DNA of 59,136 nt, taken from assembly GCA_018673955.1 (NCBI GenBank), contig JABHBJ010000081.1, positions 1 through 59,136 of the forward strand. Reading direction: 5' to 3'. Positions 8,670-18,469 of the stretch are shown here, piece by piece. Below the pieces are notes generated by a model that worked only from the letters and a program-made list of their open reading frames with translations, did no database searches and was not told where the DNA came from. The number at the start of each line of letters is the position of its first letter. The stretch's first letter is position 1. Made by a program: the position numbers and the translations under genes. Origin of the DNA: Chloroflexota bacterium (GTDB lineage Bacteria; Chloroflexota; Dehalococcoidia; Lucifugimonadales; Lucifugimonadaceae).

Positions 8670-9065
8670 GCTCGCTCCACTGATTTTGTACTGGTGTTCG
8701 TTGCCAAATAGATTCAAGGCGCAGGTTACAGCAACATCAATCGAATGTGACGACGATTGAAACGGTCATTTTCCTATTCTCGACGAAGTGGAGAGATCAC
8801 GTTCACTACAGCGATGGTTCCGTGACTTAGCCTGATATACAACTTACCCTCGTTGTGGTTACGAGAAGGAACAGAATCCTGTCCCGAGCGCAGTCGAAGG
8901 TAAAGAACCCAACGCTACTCAACTAATGAGTCACTAATGATGACAAGAACTCAACTCTAAGCAAGTTGAAGCCGTAGGAAGTACGAAGCGTTGCGAATGT
9001 TGGCTGATTGCAACGTCGTCGGACTTCTCGCAATGACAAGATGGCGAATCGCACAGCCCGAACGA
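8670..9065. repeat. Spacer with REP-like elements, family 2 copy A
   Basis: About 400 bases without a gene between mfd and the MBL-fold gene, both on the minus strand. Bases 9002-9040 (inverse of TGTCATTGCGAG... GCAATCAGCC) match a block at 15680-15715 in the opposite orientation. A second motif at about 8877-8900 (CCCGAGCGCAGTCGAAGG) resembles the widespread CCTGAG...TCGAAGG palindromic elements. The promoter of the MBL gene should lie at the left end of this spacer. Confidence 0.5.
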
Positions 9066-12000
9066 CTAGCCAGCGCTCATCGGTGTCGAGCCTGCGTGGT
9101 CGCTGGCAGTGGCAGCCATTGCCATTTCCATCATCTGCATCATGCGTTCTTGGAACATCTTGATCTGCTCCATCACCGCCATGAGCTCGTCGATCCACTC
9201 AGGATCGTCACGGTCAATATCGACCCGTATCTGCATGTGACCAACATCAACGCCAATACCCAACTGCTTCTGCAGAGGCTCCCGGGCGCCACCAGTCGGT
9301 TGCTTGAGTGACATCACGGCACGAAACTCTTTGGCACTGATCAATTCGACTCCGGCTGCCTGAGCCAGCACGCGCATTCGAGTCGACTTCATCAACAGCT
9401 TCACATGAGTTGGCATCGGGCCGAATCGATCACGAATCTCCTCATCAATATCGTTTATTTCCTCGTCCGATTGCATCCGCGCTAACCGCTGGTAGATCGA
9501 AAGTCGCTGCGCTAAATCTTCGATATAGCTATCGGGAATTCGTGCGTCGATTCCAATATCGACACGAACTGTTGAGAACTCAGGTGCTTCTGGTTCTACC
9601 GGTTCGTCGGAGTCGCCATTGGCTTTCAACTGACGAACAGCATCTGCAAGAAGCTTGGTATAGAGATCAAATCCTATCGCCGAAATCTGACCTGACTGCT
9701 CGGATCCGAGCAAATTTCCTATGCCTCGAATTTCGAGATCACGTAAAGCAATTTGATACCCAGCCCCGAGTTCAGTCGCTGCAAGAATCGTGTTCAGGCG
9801 TTGTTCTGCCTGTTCTGTAAGTGCCTTAGCACGTGGAACCATCAAATATGCGTATGCCCGGTTGGCACCACGTCCGATTCGCCCACGAATTTGATAAAGC
9901 TGTGACAAACCGAACATATCGGCTCTATCGACGATCAACGTGTTGGCGTTCGGGAGGTCGACTCCTGATTCGATGATCGTTGTACACAACAACACATCGA
10001 ACTCGTGGCGACCGAACGAGGCCATCACTTTTTCTAGTTCGTCTTCGCCCATCTGGCCGTGACCTACTTGGACGTTCGCTTCGGGAACCAGTTTTTGCAG
10101 CTTGCTCGCGAGAAGTTCGATGTCTTTTACACGGTTGTGCAGGTAGAAGACTTGACCACCTCGATCAAGCTCACGGAGTATCGCTTCCCGAATTAGGTCG
10201 TCGCTCTCTTCCGATACGTAGGTCTTGATCGGCAACCGTTCTTCTGGCGGTGTTTCAATCGTGCTCATATCTCGAACACCCGCCAACGACATGTGCAGTG
10301 TACGTGGAATAGGCGTTGCACTCAGAGTCATGATGTCAACCTGCGTACGCATTCGTTTGAGACGCTCTTTGTGCGTAACGCCAAACTTGTGCTCTTCGTC
10401 GATGATTACTAGCCCAAGGTCTTTGAATCGAACGTCTTTTTGCAGCAGTCGATGTGTGCCAATAACAATATCGGCGCTACCGTTGGCGATTTTGGCGATC
10501 GTCTCTTTCTGCTGCTTATCCGTGCGGAAGCGTGAGAGCATATCGACGCTTGCAGGAAACGGCTCTAATCGTTCGGAGAAGGTTTCCAAGTGCTGTTGCG
10601 CAAGCACAGTGGTCGGAACAAGAATCGCAACCTGTCGACCCGATTGGACAGTCTTGAATGCTGCTCGTAAAGCGATTTCCGTTTTGCCGTAACCAACGTC
10701 ACCACAGACCAATCGATCCATCGGCTGCGATGATTCCATGTCGGCCTTCACAGCTTCGATAGTCGTTAGCTGATCAGGAGTCTCTTCAAATGGGAAGCTT
10801 GCTTCGAGCGAGTCCTGCCAAGGAGTATCAGGAGTAGCTGCTAACCCAGTCGCAATCTTTCGTGACGCATACAAAGCAATCAGTTCGCCAGCAAGCTGCT
10901 CGGTTACCTTCATGGCTCGGGCTCTCGCCTTGCTCCACTCCTGCGTTCCGAGTCGGGTGAGTCGAGGTGATGAGTCAGCGGCACCGTGATAGAGCTGTAT
11001 TCGATCAAGATGTTCAGTGGGGACGTACAGTTTGTCGTCTTGGGCGTATTCGAGAACCAGATATTCCTGACCCTCGGAGCCCATCACCTGAGTTCCAATG
11101 AACTTGGCAACACCATGCTCGACGTGAACTACATACGAATCGGGCTTGAGCTGATCGAGTGCTGGCCCCTTGCGCATTGGGCGTTTACGTACACGGCGTC
11201 GTTCTTTTTGAACACCAAATACTTCGGAATCACTGAGAATCGATACCTCAGTACCATCTGAGGCTTCGATCGAAAAACCAGTAAGCAAATGCCCTGTAAC
11301 GATATGAATTTCGCCGGGTTCAGGAGGTTGATCAACCGTTTTTACGAGACTCGCTTCAACGCCCGCTTCTTCGGTGATTTCGTGAAAACGCTGGGCATGG
11401 TTCGTTATTACGACTGTACGTTTCTTTTCAGGAATGCCATTGCGAACGATTTCTAAAGCCGTCTCGACTCCGCCACTTACCAGAGACGGCAATTTCAGAG
11501 GTAGCCCCAATGCACCGCCTTGAAGCTGTTCGGCGTCGATGCCCCATGGCGAAAGCGTCATGCTCTTGGGTCGGGCGCCCATCGCATCTGAAACGAATCC
11601 CCACTCTAAGTGAGGCTGAGCAAAGCCAACTGGCACGTCGCCGCGCTTTTCTTTAGCCGCCCGGAGCTGGGCCATGCGCCTGTCCTGACCCTGAGAGGTT
11701 TCTTCGATTGCTCCGGGACGTAAGGCGACCATAAGGCTTTCGGCAGACATGTAGTCGAACACGTTGCCTAGATTGAAGAACCCAGCGTAGTAAGAAATTT
11801 CGTCAAGTACTTCACCGGCGAGTGCGTGACTGAGTTCCGAGGGGATTCGACGCTGTGCTTCTTCCGAAGTACCCGCAAGATCCATATTGCCTAGAAGCTC
11901 TTGCACTCGGTCTTGATCTGCCAACATCGGCAATGTTTCAAGAGCAGGAGGAATAGTTACGCTGCGAGTTTTCGCAGCAGAACGCTGAGTACCCGGATCG

Positions 12001-12638
12001 AAGAATCTCAGACTTTCGATTTCGTCATCGAACAATTCGATCCGAACCGGGCTTTCGCTGGAGACTGGAAATATATCTAGGATTCCACCACGACGCGAGA
12101 AAGTACCAGGGATCTCGACCGTCGGCTCATGGATATAGCCCATCTCAACCCACAGTCGAGTCTGAGATTCTAGATTTATGCGATTCCTCTCACTCAGTGT
12201 GTGGGTCGATGAATCGAATACCGAACGTTCAAGAGTTGCCTGAGAAGCGGCATTTACCGAGGCGATAATCAGTGGTTGTTTGACACCTTTTACATCACCA
12301 CGCATTGCGGCGAGCGCGCGAAGACGAGCGTGACTTGCTCCGCGATCAGGAACATATCGTTCAAAAGGGATGTCTTCCGACTCTGAAAAGTGGAATATTG
12401 GAGCATCATCGCCGAGCCATGTGAAAAGGCGATCATGCAGTCGTCGAGCTGATCCCGGATTAGGAGTCAAAACGAAAACAGGCGCGGCAGACTCACGCCA
12501 GAGTGTCGCCACAGCGCATTCCGTGGCGGGGTCTGGTGCTATCACTGCCGCCCGCGCTCTTGGAGCACGGAGGCTATTTAGAAGTGCTGCAAACTGTTCG
12601 GTTTTGCCAAGCAGTGGGAGCAATCCCGACAGACTCAT
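9066..12638 (-). CDS. mfd: Transcription-repair coupling factor
   Basis: A full-length 1190-residue Mfd, the ATP-driven translocase that removes RNA polymerase stalled at DNA lesions and recruits UvrA. Visible in order: the UvrB-homology N-terminal module (SESEDIPFERY, RRGGILDIFP); the RNA polymerase interacting domain at about 500-560 (VVHVEHGVAKF); the RecG-like motor with Walker A GDVGYGKTEIA (about 646), DEEH (about 744), LSATPIPRTLH, and QIRGRIGRG (about 912); and the C-terminal TRCF domain from about 1000. It is divergently transcribed from proB with about 200 bases between. No oddities were seen. Confidence 0.98.
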   Translation of the reverse strand: MSLSGLLPLLGKTEQFAALLNSLRAPRARAAVIAPDPATECAVATLWRESAAPVFVLTPNPGSARRLHDRLFTWLGDDAPIFHFSESEDIPFERYVPDRGASHARLRALAAMRGDVKGVKQPLIIASVNAASQATLERSVFDSSTHTLSERNRINLESQTRLWVEMGYIHEPTVEIPGTFSRRGGILDIFPVSSESPVRIELFDDEIESLRFFDPGTQRSAAKTRSVTIPPALETLPMLADQDRVQELLGNMDLAGTSEEAQRRIPSELSHALAGEVLDEISYYAGFFNLGNVFDYMSAESLMVALRPGAIEETSQGQDRRMAQLRAAKEKRGDVPVGFAQPHLEWGFVSDAMGARPKSMTLSPWGIDAEQLQGGALGLPLKLPSLVSGGVETALEIVRNGIPEKKRTVVITNHAQRFHEITEEAGVEASLVKTVDQPPEPGEIHIVTGHLLTGFSIEASDGTEVSILSDSEVFGVQKERRRVRKRPMRKGPALDQLKPDSYVVHVEHGVAKFIGTQVMGSEGQEYLVLEYAQDDKLYVPTEHLDRIQLYHGAADSSPRLTRLGTQEWSKARARAMKVTEQLAGELIALYASRKIATGLAATPDTPWQDSLEASFPFEETPDQLTTIEAVKADMESSQPMDRLVCGDVGYGKTEIALRAAFKTVQSGRQVAILVPTTVLAQQHLETFSERLEPFPASVDMLSRFRTDKQQKETIAKIANGSADIVIGTHRLLQKDVRFKDLGLVIIDEEHKFGVTHKERLKRMRTQVDIMTLSATPIPRTLHMSLAGVRDMSTIETPPEERLPIKTYVSEESDDLIREAILRELDRGGQVFYLHNRVKDIELLASKLQKLVPEANVQVGHGQMGEDELEKVMASFGRHEFDVLLCTTIIESGVDLPNANTLIVDRADMFGLSQLYQIRGRIGRGANRAYAYLMVPRAKALTEQAEQRLNTILAATELGAGYQIALRDLEIRGIGNLLGSEQSGQISAIGFDLYTKLLADAVRQLKANGDSDEPVEPEAPEFSTVRVDIGIDARIPDSYIEDLAQRLSIYQRLARMQSDEEINDIDEEIRDRFGPMPTHVKLLMKSTRMRVLAQAAGVELISAKEFRAVMSLKQPTGGAREPLQKQLGIGVDVGHMQIRVDIDRDDPEWIDELMAVMEQIKMFQERMMQMMEMAMAATASDHAGSTPMSAG

Positions 12639-12844
12639 TCAGATTTCCGTATACCTATTAATCAGGCTCTGCATTGATCGGGCTAAGAGCCTTAATCAAC
12701 ACTCCGCGAACACAGCTAAAGGACCATCGAGCAAAATACGGTGACCTTGGTATCGTTCCATGCTAGCACTGAGGGTCGCCCACGCTACAAAATAACCAGT
12801 ACATATCTCGTCAACTTCGACCATTCTTGCTCCACAATCAATAA

Positions 12845-13996
12845 ATGATGGATAACAAGCGCCCAAAACGACCAAGCCGTATCGTCGTGAAACTCGGAAC
12901 CAACCTGCTTACAGGCGGTAAAGACGCGCTCGATCTCGAAACGATCGGCAGCATATTCGCTCAAATCGCTTCAGTGAAATCATTGGGCGTAGAAGTACTG
13001 ATAGTTAGCTCAGGTGCGGTTGCCGCGGGGCGAGAGTCACTTTCTCGCACACCTAGAAAAAACAAGCTTCAACGAGGTACTGTCGCCTATCGGCAGGCAT
13101 TAGCCGCCCTAGGACAACCACAGTTGATGATGACGTACGAACAGTTTTTCGCCAATCACCAAATAGAAGTTGCCCAGGCGCTAATCTCACGTGGTGATTT
13201 GCAAAGTCGATCTCGCTATCTAAACGTCCGAAACACGCTCGATGCTTTACTTTCGATTGGTGCAGTGCCGATTATTAATGAGAACGATGTAGTTGCGGTC
13301 GAAGAGCTCGCTGGCGAAGTTTATGGCGACAACGATCGACTTTCTGCAATGGTTGCAAACACCGTCGATGCCGATCTACTGATTCTTCTTGGCGACATGG
13401 ACGGCCTACACAAGACCGACCCACACATCGATCCGAACTCTGAATTAATCTCTCAAGTGGACATAATCGACGAATCGATAGAAAAATCCGCTCGCGGCCC
13501 ACACGATCTTCAGGGCAGTGGCGGAATGGCAAGCAAGCTCGACGCTGCGCGGCTATCTACCGACTCGGGAATCCCTATGGTCATTGCCTCGGGAAGAATT
13601 GATGGCGTGATCGAATCGATCTGCAATGGCGATGAAATCGGTACCCGGTTCGTCTCCAACGTATCGCGACGTGAAAGTCGCAAACGCTGGATTCTCACCG
13701 GTCGTACTGAACACCGAGGAAGCGTAGCAGTCGACACTGGCGCATCCAATGCATTGAAGAACAATGGATACAGTCTTCTACCAATTGGAATCGTCTCGGT
13801 TTCAGGTCCTTTCGAGAGAGGCGATATCATTGAAGTTACGGAAATCGATGGAACGACCATCGGATGGGGGATCGCTTCATACCCATCGACTGACGTTGAA
13901 CGAATAAAAGGTGAAAAATCAAACGTATTGCCCGACTTATTGGGTCACTACTACGGTGCTGAAGTAATTCACCGCAACAACCTGGCACTGCCGTAA
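12845..13996 (+). CDS. proB: Glutamate 5-kinase
   Basis: 383 residues; phosphorylates glutamate to glutamyl-5-phosphate, the first step of proline synthesis, in the cytoplasm. The amino acid kinase domain starts VVKLGTNLLTGG, continues with VSSGAVAAG and INENDVVAVEE, and has the ATP loop LLILGDMDGLH-type sequence and GSGGMASKLDAA. A C-terminal PUA domain occupies about residues 285-365. It is the full PUA-containing form and should be feedback-inhibited by proline. proA follows after 35 bases. The start region CACAAT-caataa-ATG lacks a ribosome site and may be leaderless. Confidence 0.97.
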   Translation: MMDNKRPKRPSRIVVKLGTNLLTGGKDALDLETIGSIFAQIASVKSLGVEVLIVSSGAVAAGRESLSRTPRKNKLQRGTVAYRQALAALGQPQLMMTYEQFFANHQIEVAQALISRGDLQSRSRYLNVRNTLDALLSIGAVPIINENDVVAVEELAGEVYGDNDRLSAMVANTVDADLLILLGDMDGLHKTDPHIDPNSELISQVDIIDESIEKSARGPHDLQGSGGMASKLDAARLSTDSGIPMVIASGRIDGVIESICNGDEIGTRFVSNVSRRESRKRWILTGRTEHRGSVAVDTGASNALKNNGYSLLPIGIVSVSGPFERGDIIEVTEIDGTTIGWGIASYPSTDVERIKGEKSNVLPDLLGHYYGAEVIHRNNLALP

Positions 13997-14031
13997 CGAT
14001 CTAATCGAATCTCCTACTCATAATAAGCACG

Positions 14032-15309
14032 ATGACACTCACTTCAACAACACTTCACGATCAGGCTAAGGCCGCCAACACTGCTTCGCGCAAGCTTGCT
14101 GGCATATCGACTGAAGTAAAAAACGCAGCGCTCATTGCCATAGCGGAAGCTATAGAAGCTAATCGTATGTCGATCTTGCGAGCGAACGAGCAAGATCTCG
14201 AAGCTGCCAAGCGTGACGGCCTCGATTTCCACATGATGGATCGCATGACGCTGACAAATGCTCGTGTGAAAGACATGGCAGACGCCGCACGAAATATCGC
14301 TGCACTCGAAGATCCAATCGGTGAAATTCTCGAACAACGAGATATGCCGAACGGACTTCACCTAGAACGAGTTCGTGTACCGCTCGGAGTAATCGGTGTC
14401 ATCTACGAAAGCCGTCCTAACGTCACAATCGATATCGCAACGCTGTGTCTTAAATCAGGCAACGCTGTAGTTCTACGCGGCGGTAAAGAATGCATCCTAA
14501 CCAATACCGTTCTGGCCGGAATCGTCAAAAACGCGATCGAAAGTGCGGGTATTCCAAGTGACGTCGTTCAGTTCGTAGAAACCACCGATAGAGCTCTCGT
14601 AAAAGAGATGCTCGAAATGGACGATGTGATCGACCTGATGATTCCGCGCGGAAGCGCTGAATTGGTCAAGTTCGTCGGCGAAAACGCCAAGATGTCGGCC
14701 ATCACCGGCGGAGTTGGAGTTTGCCACACGTATATCGATGCCGGTGCTAATCTCGAACATGCCTTGAAAATCGTCGTAAACGCCAAAACCAAACGACCAA
14801 CTGTCTGCAATGCGATGGACACCGTGTTGATCCATCAGAGCGTCGCACGAGAGTTTCTGCCAAACCTCGCAACCGAGTTCGGAGTCCACGACGTTGAGCT
14901 TCGTGCCGACGGACGTGCGATGAGCGTTCTCGATGCGCTTCCAGGTGGTGCCAAAGTCGTACCTGCGAAGTCTGACGATTTCGGAACCGAGTTTTTGGGA
15001 CTAATCGCATCGGTGAAGATCGTCGATTCAATCGACGACGCTATGTATCACATCGCTGAGTACGGTTCGAAGCATTCCGAAGCAATAATTTCTGAAAATA
15101 CCGAAGCAATCGAAAAATTCCTGAACGAAGTCGATTCAGGTGCAGTTTTCGCCAACACCTCGACTTACTTCAACGACGGTGCACAGTTTGGACTCGGTGC
15201 CGAAGTTGCCATATCAACCAACAAACTCCATGCTCGTGGTCCTATGGGACTCAAAGAGATTACCACCTACAAGTGGAAGGTCCGCGGGCAAGGTCAGGTA
15301 CGTGAGTAA
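14032..15309 (+). CDS. proA: Glutamate-5-semialdehyde dehydrogenase (gamma-glutamyl phosphate reductase)
   Basis: 425 residues; reduces glutamyl-5-phosphate to the semialdehyde with NADPH, the second proline step. Family motifs are PLGVIGVIYESRPNVTID, the region GNAVVLRGGKE, and the catalytic cysteine in KRPTVCNAMDT. The C-terminal motif GLGAEVAISTNKLHARGPMG is diagnostic for ProA. It forms the pathway unit with proB directly upstream. CATAAT lies 7 bases before the ATG, so it may also have its own leaderless promoter. A small unknown gene follows 16 bases later. Confidence 0.98.
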   Translation: MTLTSTTLHDQAKAANTASRKLAGISTEVKNAALIAIAEAIEANRMSILRANEQDLEAAKRDGLDFHMMDRMTLTNARVKDMADAARNIAALEDPIGEILEQRDMPNGLHLERVRVPLGVIGVIYESRPNVTIDIATLCLKSGNAVVLRGGKECILTNTVLAGIVKNAIESAGIPSDVVQFVETTDRALVKEMLEMDDVIDLMIPRGSAELVKFVGENAKMSAITGGVGVCHTYIDAGANLEHALKIVVNAKTKRPTVCNAMDTVLIHQSVAREFLPNLATEFGVHDVELRADGRAMSVLDALPGGAKVVPAKSDDFGTEFLGLIASVKIVDSIDDAMYHIAEYGSKHSEAIISENTEAIEKFLNEVDSGAVFANTSTYFNDGAQFGLGAEVAISTNKLHARGPMGLKEITTYKWKVRGQGQVRE

Positions 15310-15325
15310 CGACAGGCAATAATCC

Positions 15326-15658
15326 ATGGCACAGTTTTATTTTGAACGAGAAGTACGCACACCGACGGGCGAGTGCTACACGATTCTTGAAGATGGAAAG
15401 CCGGTAGGTCGACTCGATCTGCATTTCGTGCCAGGAATGGTTCACGGCACGATGATCGTTTCTGAATCGCAAACTCAGGACACGATCCAAGAGCTCATGT
15501 CGATGGTCGATGAAGATCTAACAGACGCCGTGGGAATCGAACGAGAAGACCTCGTAGTTCACGTTCACCAAGGCCGTGATCTCGGAGTTTTCACCCACAA
15601 CGACAACACCCTCCATGAAGGCCACTCCGAGAGCCCACCATCGTCTGCTGGGTCGTAA
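15326..15658 (+). CDS. Small conserved-looking protein of unknown function
   Basis: 110 residues, acidic, no membrane segment. It reads as a compact alpha/beta protein (strands at MAQFYFEREVRTP and GRLDLHFVPG, a helix at TQDTIQELMSMVDEDL, a strand at LVVHVHQGRDLG) with a disordered serine-rich tail. It starts 16 bases after proA and is probably in that transcript. I do not recognise the family and propose no function. Codon use resembles its neighbours, which supports a real gene. Confidence 0.6.
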   Translation: MAQFYFEREVRTPTGECYTILEDGKPVGRLDLHFVPGMVHGTMIVSESQTQDTIQELMSMVDEDLTDAVGIEREDLVVHVHQGRDLGVFTHNDNTLHEGHSESPPSSAGS

Positions 15659-15675
15659 TTACAGCCAGGAATCCT

Positions 15676-15716
15676 CTCTCTGTCATTATGAGGAGGAACG
15701 ACGTCGCAATCAGCCA
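15676..15716. repeat. REP-like element, family 2 copy B
   Basis: TGTCATTATGAGGAGG followed by AACGACGTCGCAATCAGCC matches the inverse of 9002-9040 (TGTCATTGCGAGAAG, then a GACGACGTTGCAATCAGCC end). The two copies are inverted relative to each other. The block resembles the TGTCATTGCGAG... elements common between genes in many environmental bacteria. Confidence 0.5.
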
Positions 15717-15780
15717 CCCAACCTGCTAAGCGATTCAGTCTAATACGAACAATGGCGTGTGCCCAACACCGCTAAGATCC

Positions 15781-15966
15781 CTAAGCGTTCGCCGTCCATT
15801 GATCGTACAAATCCTTAAGAAGAATCTTGAGGATCGTGGTCTTGCCAAATCCGTTCGGAGCTATCAGTCCTAGTTGGTCTTCTGAACCAATCTCAAAAGT
15901 AACGCCCTTAAGGACTTTTTGACTGCCGTACTGGACAGTGAGGTTATTTAGATTAGCAACAAACAT
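15781..15966 (-). pseudogene. N-terminal remnant of an ABC (ABC-F-like) ATPase
   Basis: 61 codons reading as the first strand-helix of an ABC ATPase: LNNLTVQYGSQKVLKGVTF, then a Walker A-like IAPNGFGKTTILKILL, then an early stop. A normal domain needs more than 200 further residues with the signature and Walker B motifs, none of which follow. The first Walker A glycine is alanine. This is most simply a deletion relic; a stand-alone small protein is unlikely. Confidence 0.6.
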
Positions 15967-16042
15967 AATGGAGCTATTTTAGTGCCAACAAATAAGTTGG
16001 CGGCTACCAATAACAACCATTCAGTATTGCGTGTGGCCGTGA

Positions 16043-17053
16043 CTAATCGTCGAACACGTCCAATAGAGCCTGTATGTAGCCGTTGGCGTACGCCCGACCC
16101 TGATGACCCCACTGGGTGTCGCCAGCTGTAACCGGGACGTGATCGTTGACCAGCACGCCTTCGAAACCGACTTCTTTATAGATCTTCAAAGCGCGGATCA
16201 TATCGACGTGACCAGTGTTGATGAACTCTTCTACAAACGGTTCGCCAGCGTTCGATACGTTCCTGAAGTGAACATAGAGAATCTTCTTACGCTCACCGAA
16301 GTAGCGAATCATGTCGTAAATGCCATCTCCCTCAGCATCGTCCATTTCAGAGAACGTTCCTTGGCAGAATTCGATTGCGTTCGATGGTGAATCAACGATC
16401 TCAGTAAGTCGCTTGTACGCACCGAAACTATTGAGCAAACGAGGAACACCACCAACCGAATCGACCGGAGGATCGGCAGGGTGAATGCCAATACGAATTC
16501 CCTCTTCTTCAGCGACCGGAGTGATTATCTTAATCCAGTATTCGAGATTCGCCCACATCTCTTCTTTGGTGTACTCACGGCCGTGAGTGAGAGCGTGATC
16601 GGCGTGCTGCGAATGGTCGTAGGCGGTAACTGTTGTGCCTGCGCGGTTAGCGGAGTTTTCCGCGTTACGCCACACGCCGGAAGGCATCCAGTTGTATCCG
16701 AAAATCGGAATGCCAGCTCGTGCGATATTCCGCACGGTGTAGATCATGTTTTCGATCTGTTCGTCACGCTTCGGACCACCGAGCATGATGTGATCGTAAA
16801 AAGCAGTTGGAACGTTTTCGAGCGCTTCCAAATGAAGCCCGTGTGATTCGACACGCTTCCTCACCGCTACGAGGTCGTCAAGTTCCCATTTTGATTCGCC
16901 TCGGACCACGGCCCAATTTTCCCCAACACCCATGCCGGTATACGACTGGAGCACGATATCTGTCGCACCGTACTGGGCTGAAAAAGTGAGCAGCCTGTCG
17001 AGTGGCGTGTCGCCAGGGTTATTCCCGTTTACGAAGTTGAAGCCTAAGCGCAT
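16043..17053 (-). CDS. Mannonate dehydratase-like (UxuA family) TIM-barrel protein
   Basis: 336 residues. UxuA dehydrates D-mannonate to 2-keto-3-deoxygluconate in hexuronate breakdown. Family features present are IGIHPADPP, the metal-site cysteine in EFCQGTFSEM, the pair VHFRNVS, and DHVP near the C-terminus. It is shorter than E. coli UxuA (about 394) but similar to many Chloroflexota and marine forms. I withhold the symbol because paralogues of this fold act on other sugar acids. A DUF362 gene lies 100 bases upstream on the same strand and may be co-transcribed. Confidence 0.75.
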   Translation of the reverse strand: MRLGFNFVNGNNPGDTPLDRLLTFSAQYGATDIVLQSYTGMGVGENWAVVRGESKWELDDLVAVRKRVESHGLHLEALENVPTAFYDHIMLGGPKRDEQIENMIYTVRNIARAGIPIFGYNWMPSGVWRNAENSANRAGTTVTAYDHSQHADHALTHGREYTKEEMWANLEYWIKIITPVAEEEGIRIGIHPADPPVDSVGGVPRLLNSFGAYKRLTEIVDSPSNAIEFCQGTFSEMDDAEGDGIYDMIRYFGERKKILYVHFRNVSNAGEPFVEEFINTGHVDMIRALKIYKEVGFEGVLVNDHVPVTAGDTQWGHQGRAYANGYIQALLDVFDD

Positions 17054-17153
17054 GTTCTATTTTTCCAATATTGCGAAACATTCAGTCATGGCGCGAATCC
17101 AACTGCCAAATTGCCAATCGAGCCGACATTATCAAGAAACCGTACCATCGGAA

Positions 17154-18299
17154 CTATTTATAGTTCTCGAACAACTGCCCCCAGTCGGATTGAAGCGCTT
17201 CGTTTACGCGCTTTCGGCCAACCATCGGGAGCCAGAATTTATTGTGGTAAACGTTCGACGCCCAGTACGCCCATGGGGCGATTGGCGAACGAAGCAAAGC
17301 GCCTTCAAGCGGCTTTAGCGGACCGTGATAGATCAATTTTTGGCCACGAGAAGCGAGCGTGCTTTCATTGCCATTGAAATTCCAGTTCACATCCGCAATA
17401 TCGTCACCAACAACTTCGATTTCCGAAGGTTTACCGACACCGAGCCCAATTTCGTGGGCGATACGAATCATCGGTATCGACATGGGGTCGAGTCCCATCA
17501 TCTTCGCAGCAACAGCATCGATAGCTACTTGGTCGGCAGAAGCAAGAATCACGTTCTTATTGTGAATTCGCATCGCACGAGGACCCGGACCATCACCAGC
17601 AAATGTTCCGTCCATAACAGCGAAAAGGCCAGAGTGAATCTCTTTTTGAATCTGCAATAGATCAACCAGAGTTTCGTGAATTACCGAGTGAGTCCAGTGG
17701 CGGTAACGATGTAACAATCCGCCAAAAGCGTTCTTCATCGCACCCGTCATCGTCGTGAACACGTGAGTTTTAACGGTTGGGAGCTGGACAATGTTCGTTC
17801 CCGGGAACACCTCAGGAATGTACAGACCGTCTTTGTAGACATCGTCAAGAACCAGCATTTTGGCAGTCGGCTTGTACGGAACCCACTTCACTGGTGGAAC
17901 GTCGAGAGTGATGTGATCAAGTCCAAGTCGATCTTCAACCAGCTTGTGCTTATTCTTCTCACGACCCTCAGCCGGGTTAACCACAACCGTACCGTTGTGG
18001 GCAGCAGTGAGTTGGTCGAAACCATCGGCTCGAAGTTTTTGAGTAACGCCATCAATCTGCCAAGGAGCCGTTGAGCAGGCGGGATAGTAGTGCTGCCAGG
18101 AAATGTTCACCTTGAGGAAGGTGTCGATATCTGGGATGAGAGCGGTTTGGTAATCTGCCAGATCGAGGAGGCGTGCGTAATCTTCAATCACCGTTTCAGG
18201 TGATGTGTATATAACCGCTACTTTGCCCATCTTGGCCTCAGCATGCGGAATGTCGGGCTGAGTTAGAACCCGCCCTTCGTCTCTGATCATCGAGACCAT
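17154..18299 (-). CDS. DUF362 domain protein
   Basis: 381 residues with the DUF362 hallmarks: LPTVKTHVFTTMTGAMKNAFG in the centre and MDGTFAGDGPGPR after it, then a segment like ILASADQVAIDAVAAKMMG. Unlike many relatives it has no ferredoxin-type CxxCxxC cluster at either end, so a redox role is not indicated. The family is widespread and its function is not well established. An alternative start is the internal ATG at MGKVAVIYTSP (residue 24). It is upstream of the UxuA-like gene on the same strand. Confidence 0.85.
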   Translation of the reverse strand: MVSMIRDEGRVLTQPDIPHAEAKMGKVAVIYTSPETVIEDYARLLDLADYQTALIPDIDTFLKVNISWQHYYPACSTAPWQIDGVTQKLRADGFDQLTAAHNGTVVVNPAEGREKNKHKLVEDRLGLDHITLDVPPVKWVPYKPTAKMLVLDDVYKDGLYIPEVFPGTNIVQLPTVKTHVFTTMTGAMKNAFGGLLHRYRHWTHSVIHETLVDLLQIQKEIHSGLFAVMDGTFAGDGPGPRAMRIHNKNVILASADQVAIDAVAAKMMGLDPMSIPMIRIAHEIGLGVGKPSEIEVVGDDIADVNWNFNGNESTLASRGQKLIYHGPLKPLEGALLRSPIAPWAYWASNVYHNKFWLPMVGRKRVNEALQSDWGQLFENYK

Positions 18300-18469
18300 A
18301 AGTAACTTTTACCCTCTTGTTTTCGCTGCCGAATTAATCGACGTTCAGCACATTCGTGACTTTTTAGATCAAAAGCGTAACGGAATCCGACTTAATGACC
18401 AAACGTTTCGATTACAAAGACAGTGTATCTTTGGTCGAAACCACCCCATAACTCGCACTCTATCCAGAT

